Made by a program: the position numbers and the translations under genes | NCBI RefSeq assembly: GCF_000829675.1 | Contig: NZ_BBRX01000020.1 | Span: 58,070 to 122,069, forward strand | DNA length: 64,000 bases | Origin: Acinetobacter rudis | GTDB taxonomy: Bacteria; Pseudomonadota; Gammaproteobacteria; Pseudomonadales; Moraxellaceae | Direction of reading: 5' to 3' | In this document: positions 24,672-33,237 of the stretch, piece after piece | Numbering within the stretch: the stretch's first letter is position 1 | How the letters are laid out: each line of letters opens with the position of its first letter | The notes under the pieces: generated by a model | Database searches by the model: none | What the model saw: only the letters and a program-made list of their open reading frames with translations | What the model was told of the DNA's origin: nothing

Positions 24672-25355
24672 ATGAGTTCTACATCTACGATTCGCCCTTT
24701 AAAACTTGTTGCAGTATCTGGTGCCCCGAATACACCTTCTAAAACTGAAAGCTTAATCGATGCCATTGTGTCTGGGCTACAACAACACATTCAGCTTGAA
24801 GTGGAATATGTGAAATTAAGTGAAATCGGGCATTTACTCAATGGTGCAGCACGCCGTGATTTACTTGCACCTGAAGTACAGCATGCCTTAAATCAAATTG
24901 AAGCAGCAGATGCATTACTTGTAGCAAGTCCAATTTATCGCGCTTCTTATACAGGTTTATTTAAGCATTTATTCGATTATATCGATCAGTTTGCATTGGT
25001 TGATAAACCTGTTTTGCTTGCGGCAACAGGTGGTAGTGAGCGCCATGCTTTGGCAATTGATCATCAATTCCGTCCATTGTTTAGTTTTTTCCAAGCACAA
25101 ACTTTACCTATTGGCGTATTTGCAACTGACAAAGATTTTGAAAACTATCGCGTGACCAATGAATTACTACTTGAACGTATTCACTTAGCTGCAACTCGTG
25201 CCGTACCACAGTTTTTGTTTGCCAGTAAATTGCAAAGCGGTGCAACAGAACTGATTGAGAAAGAGATCAAGATTAACCAAATCATTGCGACGCCATCACA
25301 GCAAGTTTTTTTTAAACATGTTGAAAGTTTGGCTCTACTCGCCCAAGCAGGATAA
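24672..25355 (+). CDS. msuE: NADPH-dependent FMN reductase, MsuE family
   Basis: This 227-residue flavodoxin-like reductase has the nucleotide loop AVSGAPNTPSKTESLIDAIV (residues 14-33) and the central LLVASPIYRASYTGLFKHLF segment with the family's SPIYxAxYTGxxK block. MsuE/SsuE enzymes supply FMNH2 to the two-component monooxygenases that desulfonate methanesulfonate or oxidise dimethyl sulfone. It heads an operon with SfnG and a DszC-like protein under a sigma-54 promoter. It is the only dedicated FMN reductase in the cluster, so it may serve SfnG, SsuD, the DmoA-like enzyme and the DszC-like proteins alike. Cytosolic. Confidence 0.88.
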   Translation: MSSTSTIRPLKLVAVSGAPNTPSKTESLIDAIVSGLQQHIQLEVEYVKLSEIGHLLNGAARRDLLAPEVQHALNQIEAADALLVASPIYRASYTGLFKHLFDYIDQFALVDKPVLLAATGGSERHALAIDHQFRPLFSFFQAQTLPIGVFATDKDFENYRVTNELLLERIHLAATRAVPQFLFASKLQSGATELIEKEIKINQIIATPSQQVFFKHVESLALLAQAG

Positions 25356-25435
25356 AGCGATCAATGTCCCTATTGTGCTGAATTCACACAGTTGTTCCAT
25401 CTAGATCCCTACATTTAGAAATATGGAGTTTTATC

Positions 25436-26548
25436 ATGCCAGAAAACAATAACAGCAATACTGAAGAGATCCGCTTTGCGTATTGGGTCCCCAATGTCAG
25501 TGGTGGTCTCGTGGTGAGCAATATTGAGCAGCGCACAGATTGGGGGATTGATTATAACCGCCGTTTGGCTCAGGCAGCTGAAAAAAATGGCTTTGATTAT
25601 GCGTTGTCGCAAATTCGTTTTACCGCAGGTTATGGGGCCGAGTATCAACATGAGTCGGTGTCTTTTAGTCACGCCATTTTAGCAGCCACTGAGAAATTGA
25701 AAGTTATTGCAGCAATTTTACCCGGACCTTGGAAACCTGCTTTGGCCGCCAAACAATTGGCCACTATTGATCAACTGACCAATGGCCGCGTTGCAGTGAA
25801 TATTGTGAGTGGCTGGTTTAAAGGTGAGTTCGATGCGATTGGTGAAGCATGGCCTGAGCATGATGAGCGTTATGTACGTTCTGAAGAGTTTATTCGAAGC
25901 CTAAAAGGGATCTGGTCGCAAGATCATTTCAATTTTGATGGTAAATATTATCAATTTAAAGATTACACCTTAAAACCGAAGCCATTACAACAGCCACATA
26001 TTGAGGTTTTCCAAGGGGGGAGTTCTCGTGCTGCTCGTGATATGGCATCTCGTGTTTCTGACTGGTACTTAACCAATGGCAATAATCTTGAGGGGATCAA
26101 AGAGCAAGTTATTGATATTCGTGAAAAAGCTAAGGCCAATAATCATCAAGTCAAGATTGGAGTAAATGCCTTTGTCATTGTCCGAGATACTGAAGAGGAG
26201 GCTCAGGCAGTTTTACAAGAAATTATTGATCATGCCAATCCTGAAGCTGTAAATGCCTTTGGCGATGCAACCCGTCAAGCAGGTGCTGCAAGTCCTGAGG
26301 GTGAAGGAAATTGGGCAAAATCAACATTTGAAGATTTAGTGCAATACAACGATGGCTTTAAAACGAATTTAATTGGTACTCCACAACAAGTTGCAGAACG
26401 CATCGTGGCATTGAAACAGGTCGGTGTCGATCTGATATTGGCGGGTTTCCTACACTTCATTGAAGAGGTTGAATATTTCGGTGAAAAAGTAGTGCCATTG
26501 GTGCGTGAGTTAGAAACGCAAAAAACAATAGAACTTCGGGCAGGCTGA
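25436..26548 (+). CDS. sfnG: FMNH2-dependent dimethyl sulfone monooxygenase SfnG
   Basis: The 370-residue luciferase-like (TIM-barrel) flavin monooxygenase matches SfnG, which converts dimethyl sulfone to methanesulfinate and formaldehyde using FMNH2 and O2. Recognisable blocks are IRFAYWVPNVSGGLVVSNIE at the N-terminus, FDYALSQIRFTAGYG near 53-67, NGRVAVNIVSGWFKGEFDAI near 117-136 (flavin-site block) and EVFQGGSSRAARDMA near 190-204. ATGGAG lies before ATG 25436. It follows msuE by 80 nt in the sigma-54 operon. The product can be oxidised to methanesulfonate and then cleaved by the SsuD/MsuD enzyme at 30502-31653 to give sulfite. Confidence 0.92.
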   Translation: MPENNNSNTEEIRFAYWVPNVSGGLVVSNIEQRTDWGIDYNRRLAQAAEKNGFDYALSQIRFTAGYGAEYQHESVSFSHAILAATEKLKVIAAILPGPWKPALAAKQLATIDQLTNGRVAVNIVSGWFKGEFDAIGEAWPEHDERYVRSEEFIRSLKGIWSQDHFNFDGKYYQFKDYTLKPKPLQQPHIEVFQGGSSRAARDMASRVSDWYLTNGNNLEGIKEQVIDIREKAKANNHQVKIGVNAFVIVRDTEEEAQAVLQEIIDHANPEAVNAFGDATRQAGAASPEGEGNWAKSTFEDLVQYNDGFKTNLIGTPQQVAERIVALKQVGVDLILAGFLHFIEEVEYFGEKVVPLVRELETQKTIELRAG

Positions 26549-26622
26549 TCAGCATCGCAATCACATCATCATCTCGATTAAGGCGATTTTTAGCCTACAT
26601 GATGGTAAAAAGGAAATGAAAA

Positions 26623-27858
26623 ATGGGTAGTTTACATGATATTTCAACTGCAACGCAGAGTGCAGACGATAAGGTCCTGATCAACAAATATCGTCCAGTC
26701 TTTGAAAAAATAGCAGCAGGTACACTGCAGCGTGAACAACAACGTATTTTGCCATTTGAACAGATTCAATGGTTAAAACAAGTCGGTTTTACCGCAGTAC
26801 GTGTCCCTGTTGAGCAGGGTGGGGATGGAGCATCTTTAACACAACTTTTTCAATTACTTATTGAGTTATCCAAAGCAGACTCAAATTTGACACAAGCATT
26901 GCGCGGGCATTTTGCATTTGTTGAAGATCGTTTGAATGCACATCGTGATAGTGATCAAAGTCACTGGTTTAAACGTTTTGTTGCTGGAGAAATCGTTGGA
27001 AATGCTTGGACTGAAATTGGTGCGGTGAAAATCGGTGAGGTCATCACTCAGGTCACAGGGCGAGAAGGTCAGTGGCGAGTAGATGGCAAAAAATACTATA
27101 CGACAGGAAGTATTTTTGCCGAATGGTTAGATCTTTATGCACAAGTTACAAAAACAGGTGAGTCTGTTATTGCTGCCACGCGTACTGCACAGGACGGTGT
27201 TAAAATTGATGATGACTGGGATGGTTTTGGACAGCGTATGACCGGCAGTGGTACAACCACATTAGTCAATGCCGAAGTCGATGAGTTAATTCCATTCGAT
27301 AGTCGTTTCAAATACCAAACTGCTTTTTATCAGTTATTTCATTTAGCTGCGTTGTCTGGCATTGCTTATGCAGCCGTTGATGAGTTTAAACAACAAGTAC
27401 GTCAACGTACTCGTGTATTTAGTCATGGTAATGGAGAGCGAACCGATCAGGATGTACAAGTCTTACAAGTGATTGGGAAAGCATCAGCACAGGCCTATGC
27501 TGCAGAAGCAATTACACTTCAGGCTGCTCGAGCTTCACAGCAAGCGTATCAGGCACATTTTGCTCAAGATGAAGAACGGGAAAAACAAGCCAATATTGTG
27601 GCAGAAATTGAGTCAGCACAAGGCCAAGTGGTTATATCTGACTTAGTCCTTGAGTTGACCAGCAAACTCTTTGATACACTGGGTGCTTCTGCTGCGAGCA
27701 GCAAAAAATCACTTGATCGTTTCTGGCGAAATGCACGGGTCATTTCATCGCATAACCCAATAATTTATAAAGAAAAAATCATTGGTGATTGGGAAGTAAA
27801 TGCAAAAGAACCGATTTTTGTTTGGCAAATCGGTGCTGGTGTGAAAGAGAAAGGATGA
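26623..27858 (+). CDS. Acyl-CoA-dehydrogenase-fold flavin monooxygenase, DszC/SfnC-like
   Basis: The 411-residue protein has the acyl-CoA dehydrogenase fold. Landmarks are GFTAVRVPVEQGGDGASLTQ near 50-69, GNAWTEIG near 126-133, the middle barrel with WRVDGKKYYTTGSIFAEWLD and FGQRMTGSGTTTL, and a C-terminal LDRFWRNARVISSHNP. In DszC and SfnC this fold works as an FMNH2-dependent oxygenase on sulfur compounds rather than as a dehydrogenase. It is third in the msuE-sfnG operon, so methanesulfinate or a related sulfone/sulfoxide intermediate is a plausible substrate. Two further paralogues lie at 29156-30355 and 37760-38983. AAGGAAATG precedes ATG 26623. Exact reaction unproven. Confidence 0.75.
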   Translation: MGSLHDISTATQSADDKVLINKYRPVFEKIAAGTLQREQQRILPFEQIQWLKQVGFTAVRVPVEQGGDGASLTQLFQLLIELSKADSNLTQALRGHFAFVEDRLNAHRDSDQSHWFKRFVAGEIVGNAWTEIGAVKIGEVITQVTGREGQWRVDGKKYYTTGSIFAEWLDLYAQVTKTGESVIAATRTAQDGVKIDDDWDGFGQRMTGSGTTTLVNAEVDELIPFDSRFKYQTAFYQLFHLAALSGIAYAAVDEFKQQVRQRTRVFSHGNGERTDQDVQVLQVIGKASAQAYAAEAITLQAARASQQAYQAHFAQDEEREKQANIVAEIESAQGQVVISDLVLELTSKLFDTLGASAASSKKSLDRFWRNARVISSHNPIIYKEKIIGDWEVNAKEPIFVWQIGAGVKEKG

Positions 27859-27888
27859 ATTAAAACTGAATTTTTAGAACGCTGCTTG

Positions 27889-27917
27889 AAAATGCCTATT
27901 CGTTGAATAGGCATTTT
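27889..27917. terminator. Bidirectional terminator between the sfnG operon and the activator gene
   Basis: AAAATGCCTATTC and GAATAGGCATTTT form a perfect 13-bp stem with a 3-nt loop and a T-rich tail, between two convergent units. Confidence 0.85.
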
Positions 27918-27939
27918 ATTTTAACTCTTAAAAAGTACA

Positions 27940-29007
27940 TTACTCGCCGCGTTTACTGACTACCAGTTCACCCAACTCTATTAATCTTGCACGAACAATA
28001 TTGCGACTTAAACCGAGAAGCCGTGCTGTTTTCACTTGATTTTGATGGCAATAATTATAGGCGATACGTAAAAGCTGCTCTTCAAATTTTGCATGAACCG
28101 CACCCTCATTTTGTTGAAACAAAGCATGAAATACTTCTTTGAGTTTTGGATCAATCACTGGCTCTGCTGCTATTTTTTCAATCTGTTGGCTCTGAGTCGG
28201 CGATTTTAATAAAGATAAATCTTCAGGCTCTATCACATTGTTTTGGCAAATGAGTAGGGCATGGTGAATCATATTTTCCAGTTCACGGATATTACCCGGC
28301 CACCAGTACTCAATCAGTTTCTTTTCAGCGGCAGCTGAGAACTTTGCTTTGTCATAGCCCAGTTGCTGGTGGTATTTATCAATGAAGTGTTGAGCCAAAG
28401 GTATAATATCGCCTTGACGTTCACGTAGTGGCTTAATATTTAATGTCACCACGTTTAAGCGGTAATATAAATCTTCACGAAATTGATCCGCTAAAATGGC
28501 CTGTTCGAGATTGACATTAGTTGCAGCTAGAACACGAACATCAACAGAAATACTTTTACGTGAACCTAAACGTACAATTTCACGCTCTTGTAATACGCGT
28601 AATAGTTTGACTTGAATTCGTTTAGATAAATCACCAATTTCATCGAGTAATAAAGTCCCACCATTTGCAGCTTCAAACCACCCTACACTGCTTGAAAGTG
28701 CACCAGTAAAAGCGCCTTTTTCATGACCAAAAAGCTCACTTTCAACAAGTGTCTCTGAAAAAGCACCACAGTTTACGGCAATAAATGGTTTGTCACGACG
28801 ATGGCTATGCTCATGTATTTGTCGTGCGATTAATTCCTTTCCCGTACCAGTTTCACCATGAATCAAAACACTGGCTTCACTTGGTGCGATTTGTTGAATA
28901 TATTCAAGTAGCCTTTGAGATTCTGGATCATGAAATACTTGTGCAGTCGCTTTATGAGAGTGACTACGTTGGGTGATTTCAGGCAGAGTAATAATATCGT
29001 GTCGCAT
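27940..29007 (-). CDS. Sigma-54-dependent activator without receiver domain, SfnR-like (copy 1)
   Basis: The 355-residue activator is an AAA+ domain plus a Fis-type helix-turn-helix with only about 25 residues ahead of the ATPase core, so it has no sensory or receiver domain. Key motifs: Walker A GETGTGKE (51-58), the sigma-54 contact loop GAFTGA (98-103), Walker [12 protein letters not shown] (115-125), the [16 protein letters not shown] block near 249-264, and the C-terminal [23 protein letters not shown]. SfnR in Pseudomonas has this layout and activates dimethyl-sulfone genes; its activity is set by its own expression. It is convergent with the sfnG operon. The TGTTG-N6-CAACA palindromes before the sigma-54 promoters are its likely sites. 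Confidence 0.87.
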   Translation of the reverse strand: MRHDIITLPEITQRSHSHKATAQVFHDPESQRLLEYIQQIAPSEASVLIHGETGTGKELIARQIHEHSHRRDKPFIAVNCGAFSETLVESELFGHEKGAFTGALSSSVGWFEAANGGTLLLDEIGDLSKRIQVKLLRVLQEREIVRLGSRKSISVDVRVLAATNVNLEQAILADQFREDLYYRLNVVTLNIKPLRERQGDIIPLAQHFIDKYHQQLGYDKAKFSAAAEKKLIEYWWPGNIRELENMIHHALLICQNNVIEPEDLSLLKSPTQSQQIEKIAAEPVIDPKLKEVFHALFQQNEGAVHAKFEEQLLRIAYNYCHQNQVKTARLLGLSRNIVRARLIELGELVVSKRGE

Positions 29008-29155
29008 TAAATTTGGTCCTTCACCTAGAGATCATCCATCGCAAAAAATGATGTGATATACGCTGAATATAGCTGGTTAATTTGCAAAATAGGTGATTTA
29101 TCTTGAGTTTAACGAGGGTAAATATTTGAGGATTCATGACTATCCTCAAGACGAA

Positions 29156-30355
29156 TTAGGAATAAAAAGATGCCTTGGGATAGCGATCATTTAATGCCCA
29201 ATCTCCTAAGTCTTTAAGTTTATATTCCACTGGATCATGTAAAGTTTGTGTTCGAACATTACGCCAAAAACGGTCTAAACGTAAAGCAGCATGAGTTGCA
29301 CGCGCACCGGTGACTTCAAAAATGCGGCTGGTAATATCGAGACTGGTACGGGTTGCTGCCACTTTTGCTGTTGCTACTGCGAGAGAAACTTCACCACGTT
29401 GATCTGCTGTCAGGCTTTCGCCAATATCCCATGCGGCTTGTAATTTCGCAATGGCATGTTGATTGAGTAATCGCAGTGATTCGAGCTGTAACCAAAATTC
29501 GCCATAATGACGTAAAGTATAGGGATCTTCATTGGCATGTTCGACATCCGATAGAAACCAAGCCCGAGTTTCATTTTGGGTATAGTGTTTTGCTTCTGCA
29601 AATGCACCTTCTGCGATACCTAAGAACATATTGATAAAAATAAGCTGTGCAATCAGAGGACGAAGTGATGCAAAAGGTGTACTCAGTGGGCCGGGGTTGA
29701 GCAGCATATCCTTTTCTTCAACACGCACGCGCTCAAATATCGCGCTGCCACTATCTGTCTGACGCTGTCCAATATTGTCCCAGTCATGATAGAGCGTAAT
29801 GCCTGATCGTGCGGTGGGTATCGCAGCGATCAGTAACTTCCCACTGGGTTCATCGACCGCAGATGCGATAAGCATTTCTGAATCAATAGCACCTGAACAA
29901 AAACTTTTCTTACCTGAAAACTCATACCAACCTTGGTCTTGGTATTTGACCGTGGTTCTTTTGTCTAGAGGGTTCAATGCATTGCCCCAAAACCACGATT
30001 TTTCTGCAGTGAGTTTAAACCAGTTGTGCCACTGTGTCGGGCTGCCAAAAAGGCGAATGGTGGCGAGATGTAAGTGATGAAATGCAAATACATGAGCAAG
30101 TGAACTGTCTGCCTGAGCAAAAATTCTGACGACATCGAGCACATCTTGCCAACGGCCAGAAAAACCACCCAATTCAGCTGGGATAGATAGAGACAATAGG
30201 CCACTTTGACGAATCAGGTCTCGTTCATACTTGGGCGTACCACCTGCACGATCACGTTCAATTGCGGTCAGGGCAAATTGTTGTGAGAGCAACTGTGCAA
30301 CTGTAGTCGCATCGGAAAGGCTACGAATGTGATGACTTTGTTTTAAAACATTCAT
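29156..30355 (-). CDS. Acyl-CoA-dehydrogenase-fold flavin monooxygenase, DszC-like
   Basis: This 399-residue paralogue has an acyl-CoA dehydrogenase fold with GLLSLSIPAELGGFSGRWQD near 52-71, GWYEFSGKKSFCSGAIDSEM near 141-160, DWDNIGQRQTDSGSA near 191-205 and the end block LRLDRFWRNVRTQTLHDPVE shared with DszC and SfnB proteins. It is therefore more likely an FMNH2-using oxygenase on sulfur compounds than a true acyl-CoA dehydrogenase. It lies 146 nt downstream of ssuD on the same strand with no terminator between, so both probably use the sigma-54 promoter at 31689-31705. AGGA lies about 11 nt before ATG 30355. Substrate unknown. Confidence 0.75.
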   Translation of the reverse strand: MNVLKQSHHIRSLSDATTVAQLLSQQFALTAIERDRAGGTPKYERDLIRQSGLLSLSIPAELGGFSGRWQDVLDVVRIFAQADSSLAHVFAFHHLHLATIRLFGSPTQWHNWFKLTAEKSWFWGNALNPLDKRTTVKYQDQGWYEFSGKKSFCSGAIDSEMLIASAVDEPSGKLLIAAIPTARSGITLYHDWDNIGQRQTDSGSAIFERVRVEEKDMLLNPGPLSTPFASLRPLIAQLIFINMFLGIAEGAFAEAKHYTQNETRAWFLSDVEHANEDPYTLRHYGEFWLQLESLRLLNQHAIAKLQAAWDIGESLTADQRGEVSLAVATAKVAATRTSLDITSRIFEVTGARATHAALRLDRFWRNVRTQTLHDPVEYKLKDLGDWALNDRYPKASFYS

Positions 30356-30501
30356 AACAATGTTGTCCTATAATTTTCAATTTTTAAAATCTACTCATGA
30401 GCTTTGGATGCGCTTTAAACTATGTATCTCAAACGAGCTCAGTGGATAAAAGAAAAACATTTGCTTGCGGCATGCTTACCGCAAGCTTTGTTTTAGGATG
30501 A

Positions 30502-31653
30502 TTAAGATTGACCAGCAAGTTTTTGTGGAACAACATCATTTGCAATCATTTCACCAAAAGGCCCTGTTAAGTTGGTTTGACCAAATTGTGCATAACTTGC
30601 ATAAGGTTCAGGCAGTAATGGGAACACCAATTCAGCAAAGCGATAGGCTTCTTCTAAATGTGGATAACCTGAGAAGATAAAACTCTCAATCCCTAAATCT
30701 GCATATTCCTTGATGCGTGCAACGACTGTTTCAGGATCTCCAACCAATGCGGTACCTGCACCACCACGGACTAAACCTACTCCAGCCCACAAGTTTGGAG
30801 AAACCTCTAAATGGTCTCGTTTACCACCATGCAATGCAGCCATTCTCTTTTGGCCAACAGAGTCAAAACGTGCAAATGATTGTTGCGCCTTGGCAATCGT
30901 TTCATCTGAGATATGTTCAATCAGTTGGTTCGCAGCAGTCCATGCTTCTTCATTGGTACGACGTACGATGACATGTAAGCGAATACCAAATTTAACTTCG
31001 CGGCCTTGTTGTGCTGCTTTCGCTCTAATTTGCGCTATTTTTTCTGCCACAGCAGCCGGTGGCTCACCCCATGTTAAATAGACATCAACTTGTTTGGCAG
31101 CCAAGTCTTGGGCGACAGTAGAAGATCCGCCAAAATACAGCGGGGGATAAGGTTTTTGTACAGGTGGATATAAGGCTTTGGCATTTTTTACATTTAAATG
31201 TTTGCCTTCAAAATTAACCGTTTCTCCCTGTAGTACGCCACGCCAAATCTGTAAGAACTCATCAGCTGCTTCATAACGTTCGGTATGATCTAGAAATAAA
31301 CCATCACCATAGTTTTCATCGGGATCACCCCCTGAAACCACGTTAATTAATAAACGGCCATTGGATAAACGATCCAATGTTGCTGCTTGACGTGCTGAAA
31401 CGGTAGGCGAAATGATCCCTGGGCGAATTGCCACCAGAAAACGTAATTTTTCAGTTAAAGGGGCTAAGGCAGAAGCAACGACCCATGAGTCTTCACAAGA
31501 GCGACCCGTAGGAATAAGTACACCGTAGTAGCCAAGATAATCCGCAGCTTGTGCAATTTGACGTAGATATTGTAATGATACTGGACGAGCATTCTCGCTC
31601 GTTCCTAAAAAGTGACCATCGCCGTGGGTCGGTAGAAACCAAAAAATATTCAT
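30502..31653 (-). CDS. ssuD: FMNH2-dependent alkanesulfonate monooxygenase (SsuD/MsuD)
   Basis: The 383-residue protein aligns end to end with E. coli SsuD (381 residues). It desulfonates alkanesulfonates to aldehyde plus sulfite with FMNH2 and O2. Conserved features: [17 protein letters not shown] at the start, GRSCEDSW with the active-site-region Cys53, [29 protein letters not shown] and GIRLHVIV containing the expected Arg and His pair. I start it at ATG 31653 because this gives the SsuD N-terminus; a frame from 31767 would add 38 residues without family support. No ssuABC importer is beside it. A near-consensus sigma-54 promoter lies 36 nt upstream, with an activator palindrome 82 nt beyond. 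Confidence 0.92.
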   Translation of the reverse strand: MNIFWFLPTHGDGHFLGTSENARPVSLQYLRQIAQAADYLGYYGVLIPTGRSCEDSWVVASALAPLTEKLRFLVAIRPGIISPTVSARQAATLDRLSNGRLLINVVSGGDPDENYGDGLFLDHTERYEAADEFLQIWRGVLQGETVNFEGKHLNVKNAKALYPPVQKPYPPLYFGGSSTVAQDLAAKQVDVYLTWGEPPAAVAEKIAQIRAKAAQQGREVKFGIRLHVIVRRTNEEAWTAANQLIEHISDETIAKAQQSFARFDSVGQKRMAALHGGKRDHLEVSPNLWAGVGLVRGGAGTALVGDPETVVARIKEYADLGIESFIFSGYPHLEEAYRFAELVFPLLPEPYASYAQFGQTNLTGPFGEMIANDVVPQKLAGQS

Positions 31654-31688
31654 AAAAATTAGTCTTTCAAAATTAATGCCGAATATAT

Positions 31689-31705
31689 TGCAAGTGATAT
31701 GCCAA
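31689..31705 (-). promoter_or_regulatory. Sigma-54 promoter of ssuD
   Basis: On the minus strand TTGGCATATCACTTGCA has GG and GC 12 nt apart and an almost ideal -12 element TTGCA. It is the best consensus match of the four in this cluster. Confidence 0.85.
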
Positions 31706-31787
31706 CTATTATTTTGTTTATTATCAATAAGATATGTTTTTTGCTCTGCTGGTATTTTTAGTGTCAACCAATGAAATGTTGATCTGC

Positions 31788-31803
31788 TGTTGCTGATTCA
31801 ACA
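31788..31803 (-). promoter_or_regulatory. Upstream activator palindrome for ssuD
   Basis: TGTTG-CTGATT-CAACA is a perfect 5-6-5 inverted repeat lying 82 nt upstream of the ssuD -24 element. Confidence 0.75.
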
Positions 31804-32069
31804 CTTGTTGGCAAGGCGTTATATAAAAAGCTAATTTTGACAGATTTGAGCAAATTAATACTCAAAGCGAATAACAATAGCAGTTTATGTTATTGGTTTT
31901 TTTTACCGTAAAAACTTAGATTTAGCTTGTTGTTCATCATGTTTTTTGATTTTTAGTTCGCTTAAATCAGTCTAAAGCATCCTGAATTTTAATTTTTCTG
32001 TAGAGATTAAATGTAAGTTTTAGACTTCAAATTACATTTATCCAATCCTGTAAGACATTGGAGACCGTC

Positions 32070-33134
32070 ATGGATATCGTTAAACATCCCGAATCACGTC
32101 AATTGGCCCGCACGGTAAAAGCCAGTGCTTATGTATTCGAAGATCAGAATTCCAAGCGTCTCATGTCCTATATTGCACAAATCGCTCCAAGCGAGGCAAG
32201 TGTCCTTATTATTGGTGAAACAGGGACAGGAAAGGAGTTGGTTGCACGTCAAATACATCAACATAGCCACCGCAGTAAGAAACCCTTTATCGCGGTAAAC
32301 TGTGGTGCTTTATCTGATACTTTGGCAGAAACAGAGTTATTTGGTCATGAAAAAGGCGCTTTTACTGGCGCAATTAACAATCAAATCGGTTGGTTCGAGG
32401 CCGCAGAGGGAGGCACTATTTTTCTCGATGAAATTGGTGATCTTTCACCAAATATTCAGGTCAAGTTACTGCGAATTTTACAAGAAAATGAAGTGGTTCG
32501 AGTTGGCTCAAGACAAACTAAAAAAATAGATGTACGTGTTATTGCTGCAACAAATATTCGTTTGGAAGAAGCTGTGTACGCAGGCAATTTTCGAGAAGAT
32601 TTATATTTTCGCTTGAAGGTGGCTTCACTGAGTATATTGCCTCTGCGTTTACGTACAGATGATATTTTACCGTTGGCACAGCATTTTATTGATGATTACT
32701 CGCAAAGTTTAAAACGCCCATCACCCCGATTATCTGCTGAGGCTCAGCAGTTATTAATCGATTATCATTGGCCTGGCAATATTCGTGAGTTGGAAAATGC
32801 CATACATCATGCATTGTTGATCTGTAAAACTGGGGTGATTCAAAGTTATGATTTTCAGCTTTCGGGCTTTAAACATAAATTGTTGTCCAATGATTATGAC
32901 TTATCTATTTATCAAGGAGATAACGGGCACTCTTTGAAGCAGATTTTACTGCGTTGGTTTGAGCAGGGCGTTGATGATTTAGATGAACGTTTAGAAGCTG
33001 AAATCACTGAAGCTGCTTATGAATATTGCCATAAAAACCAGCTACATACAGCAAAGCTATTGGGTGTCAGCCGTAATATCATTCGAGCACGCTTAATCAA
33101 GCATGGTTTTCTTGAACCCAATGTACGTGCTTAA
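32070..33134 (+). CDS. Sigma-54-dependent activator without receiver domain, SfnR-like (copy 2)
   Basis: The 354-residue paralogue of the 27940-29007 activator has the same plan: a short N-terminus, an AAA+ domain with Walker A GETGTGKE (49-56) and GAFTGA (96-101), the block [20 protein letters not shown], and a Fis-type HTH ending HTAKLLGVSRNIIRARLIKH. I chose ATG 32070, which has GGAG 8 nt upstream; a four-codon extension from TTG 32058 is possible. It is divergent from ssuD and convergent with the DmoA/MetNIQ operon. With no sensor domain, its output would depend on its own transcription, probably under general sulfur-starvation control. Division of labour with copy 1 is unknown. Confidence 0.87.
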   Translation: MDIVKHPESRQLARTVKASAYVFEDQNSKRLMSYIAQIAPSEASVLIIGETGTGKELVARQIHQHSHRSKKPFIAVNCGALSDTLAETELFGHEKGAFTGAINNQIGWFEAAEGGTIFLDEIGDLSPNIQVKLLRILQENEVVRVGSRQTKKIDVRVIAATNIRLEEAVYAGNFREDLYFRLKVASLSILPLRLRTDDILPLAQHFIDDYSQSLKRPSPRLSAEAQQLLIDYHWPGNIRELENAIHHALLICKTGVIQSYDFQLSGFKHKLLSNDYDLSIYQGDNGHSLKQILLRWFEQGVDDLDERLEAEITEAAYEYCHKNQLHTAKLLGVSRNIIRARLIKHGFLEPNVRA

Positions 33135-33175
33135 TGACAAGTGTTGCATTGTTGAATCCTCTCTGACTTAAAAGC

Positions 33176-33211
33176 CATAGGGATCTACACAAAGATGTGT
33201 AGATCCCTATG
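33176..33211. terminator. Strong hairpin between convergent activator and DmoA genes
   Basis: CATAGGGATCTACACA and its exact complement form a 16-bp stem with loop AAGA between convergent genes. There is no T-run on either side, so it may act by another route than classic intrinsic termination. Confidence 0.6.
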
Positions 33212-33237
33212 TTGGTAAAGGGGGAGTAAGTGAATTT

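Larger units (their letters stand above)
31654..32069. other. Divergent regulatory region between ssuD and activator copy 2
   Basis: About 416 nt with no gene. The left part has the ssuD sigma-54 promoter (31689-31705, minus) and its activator palindrome (31788-31803). The rest, AT-rich, must hold the promoter of the activator gene; no sigma-54 site faces that gene. Confidence 0.7.
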
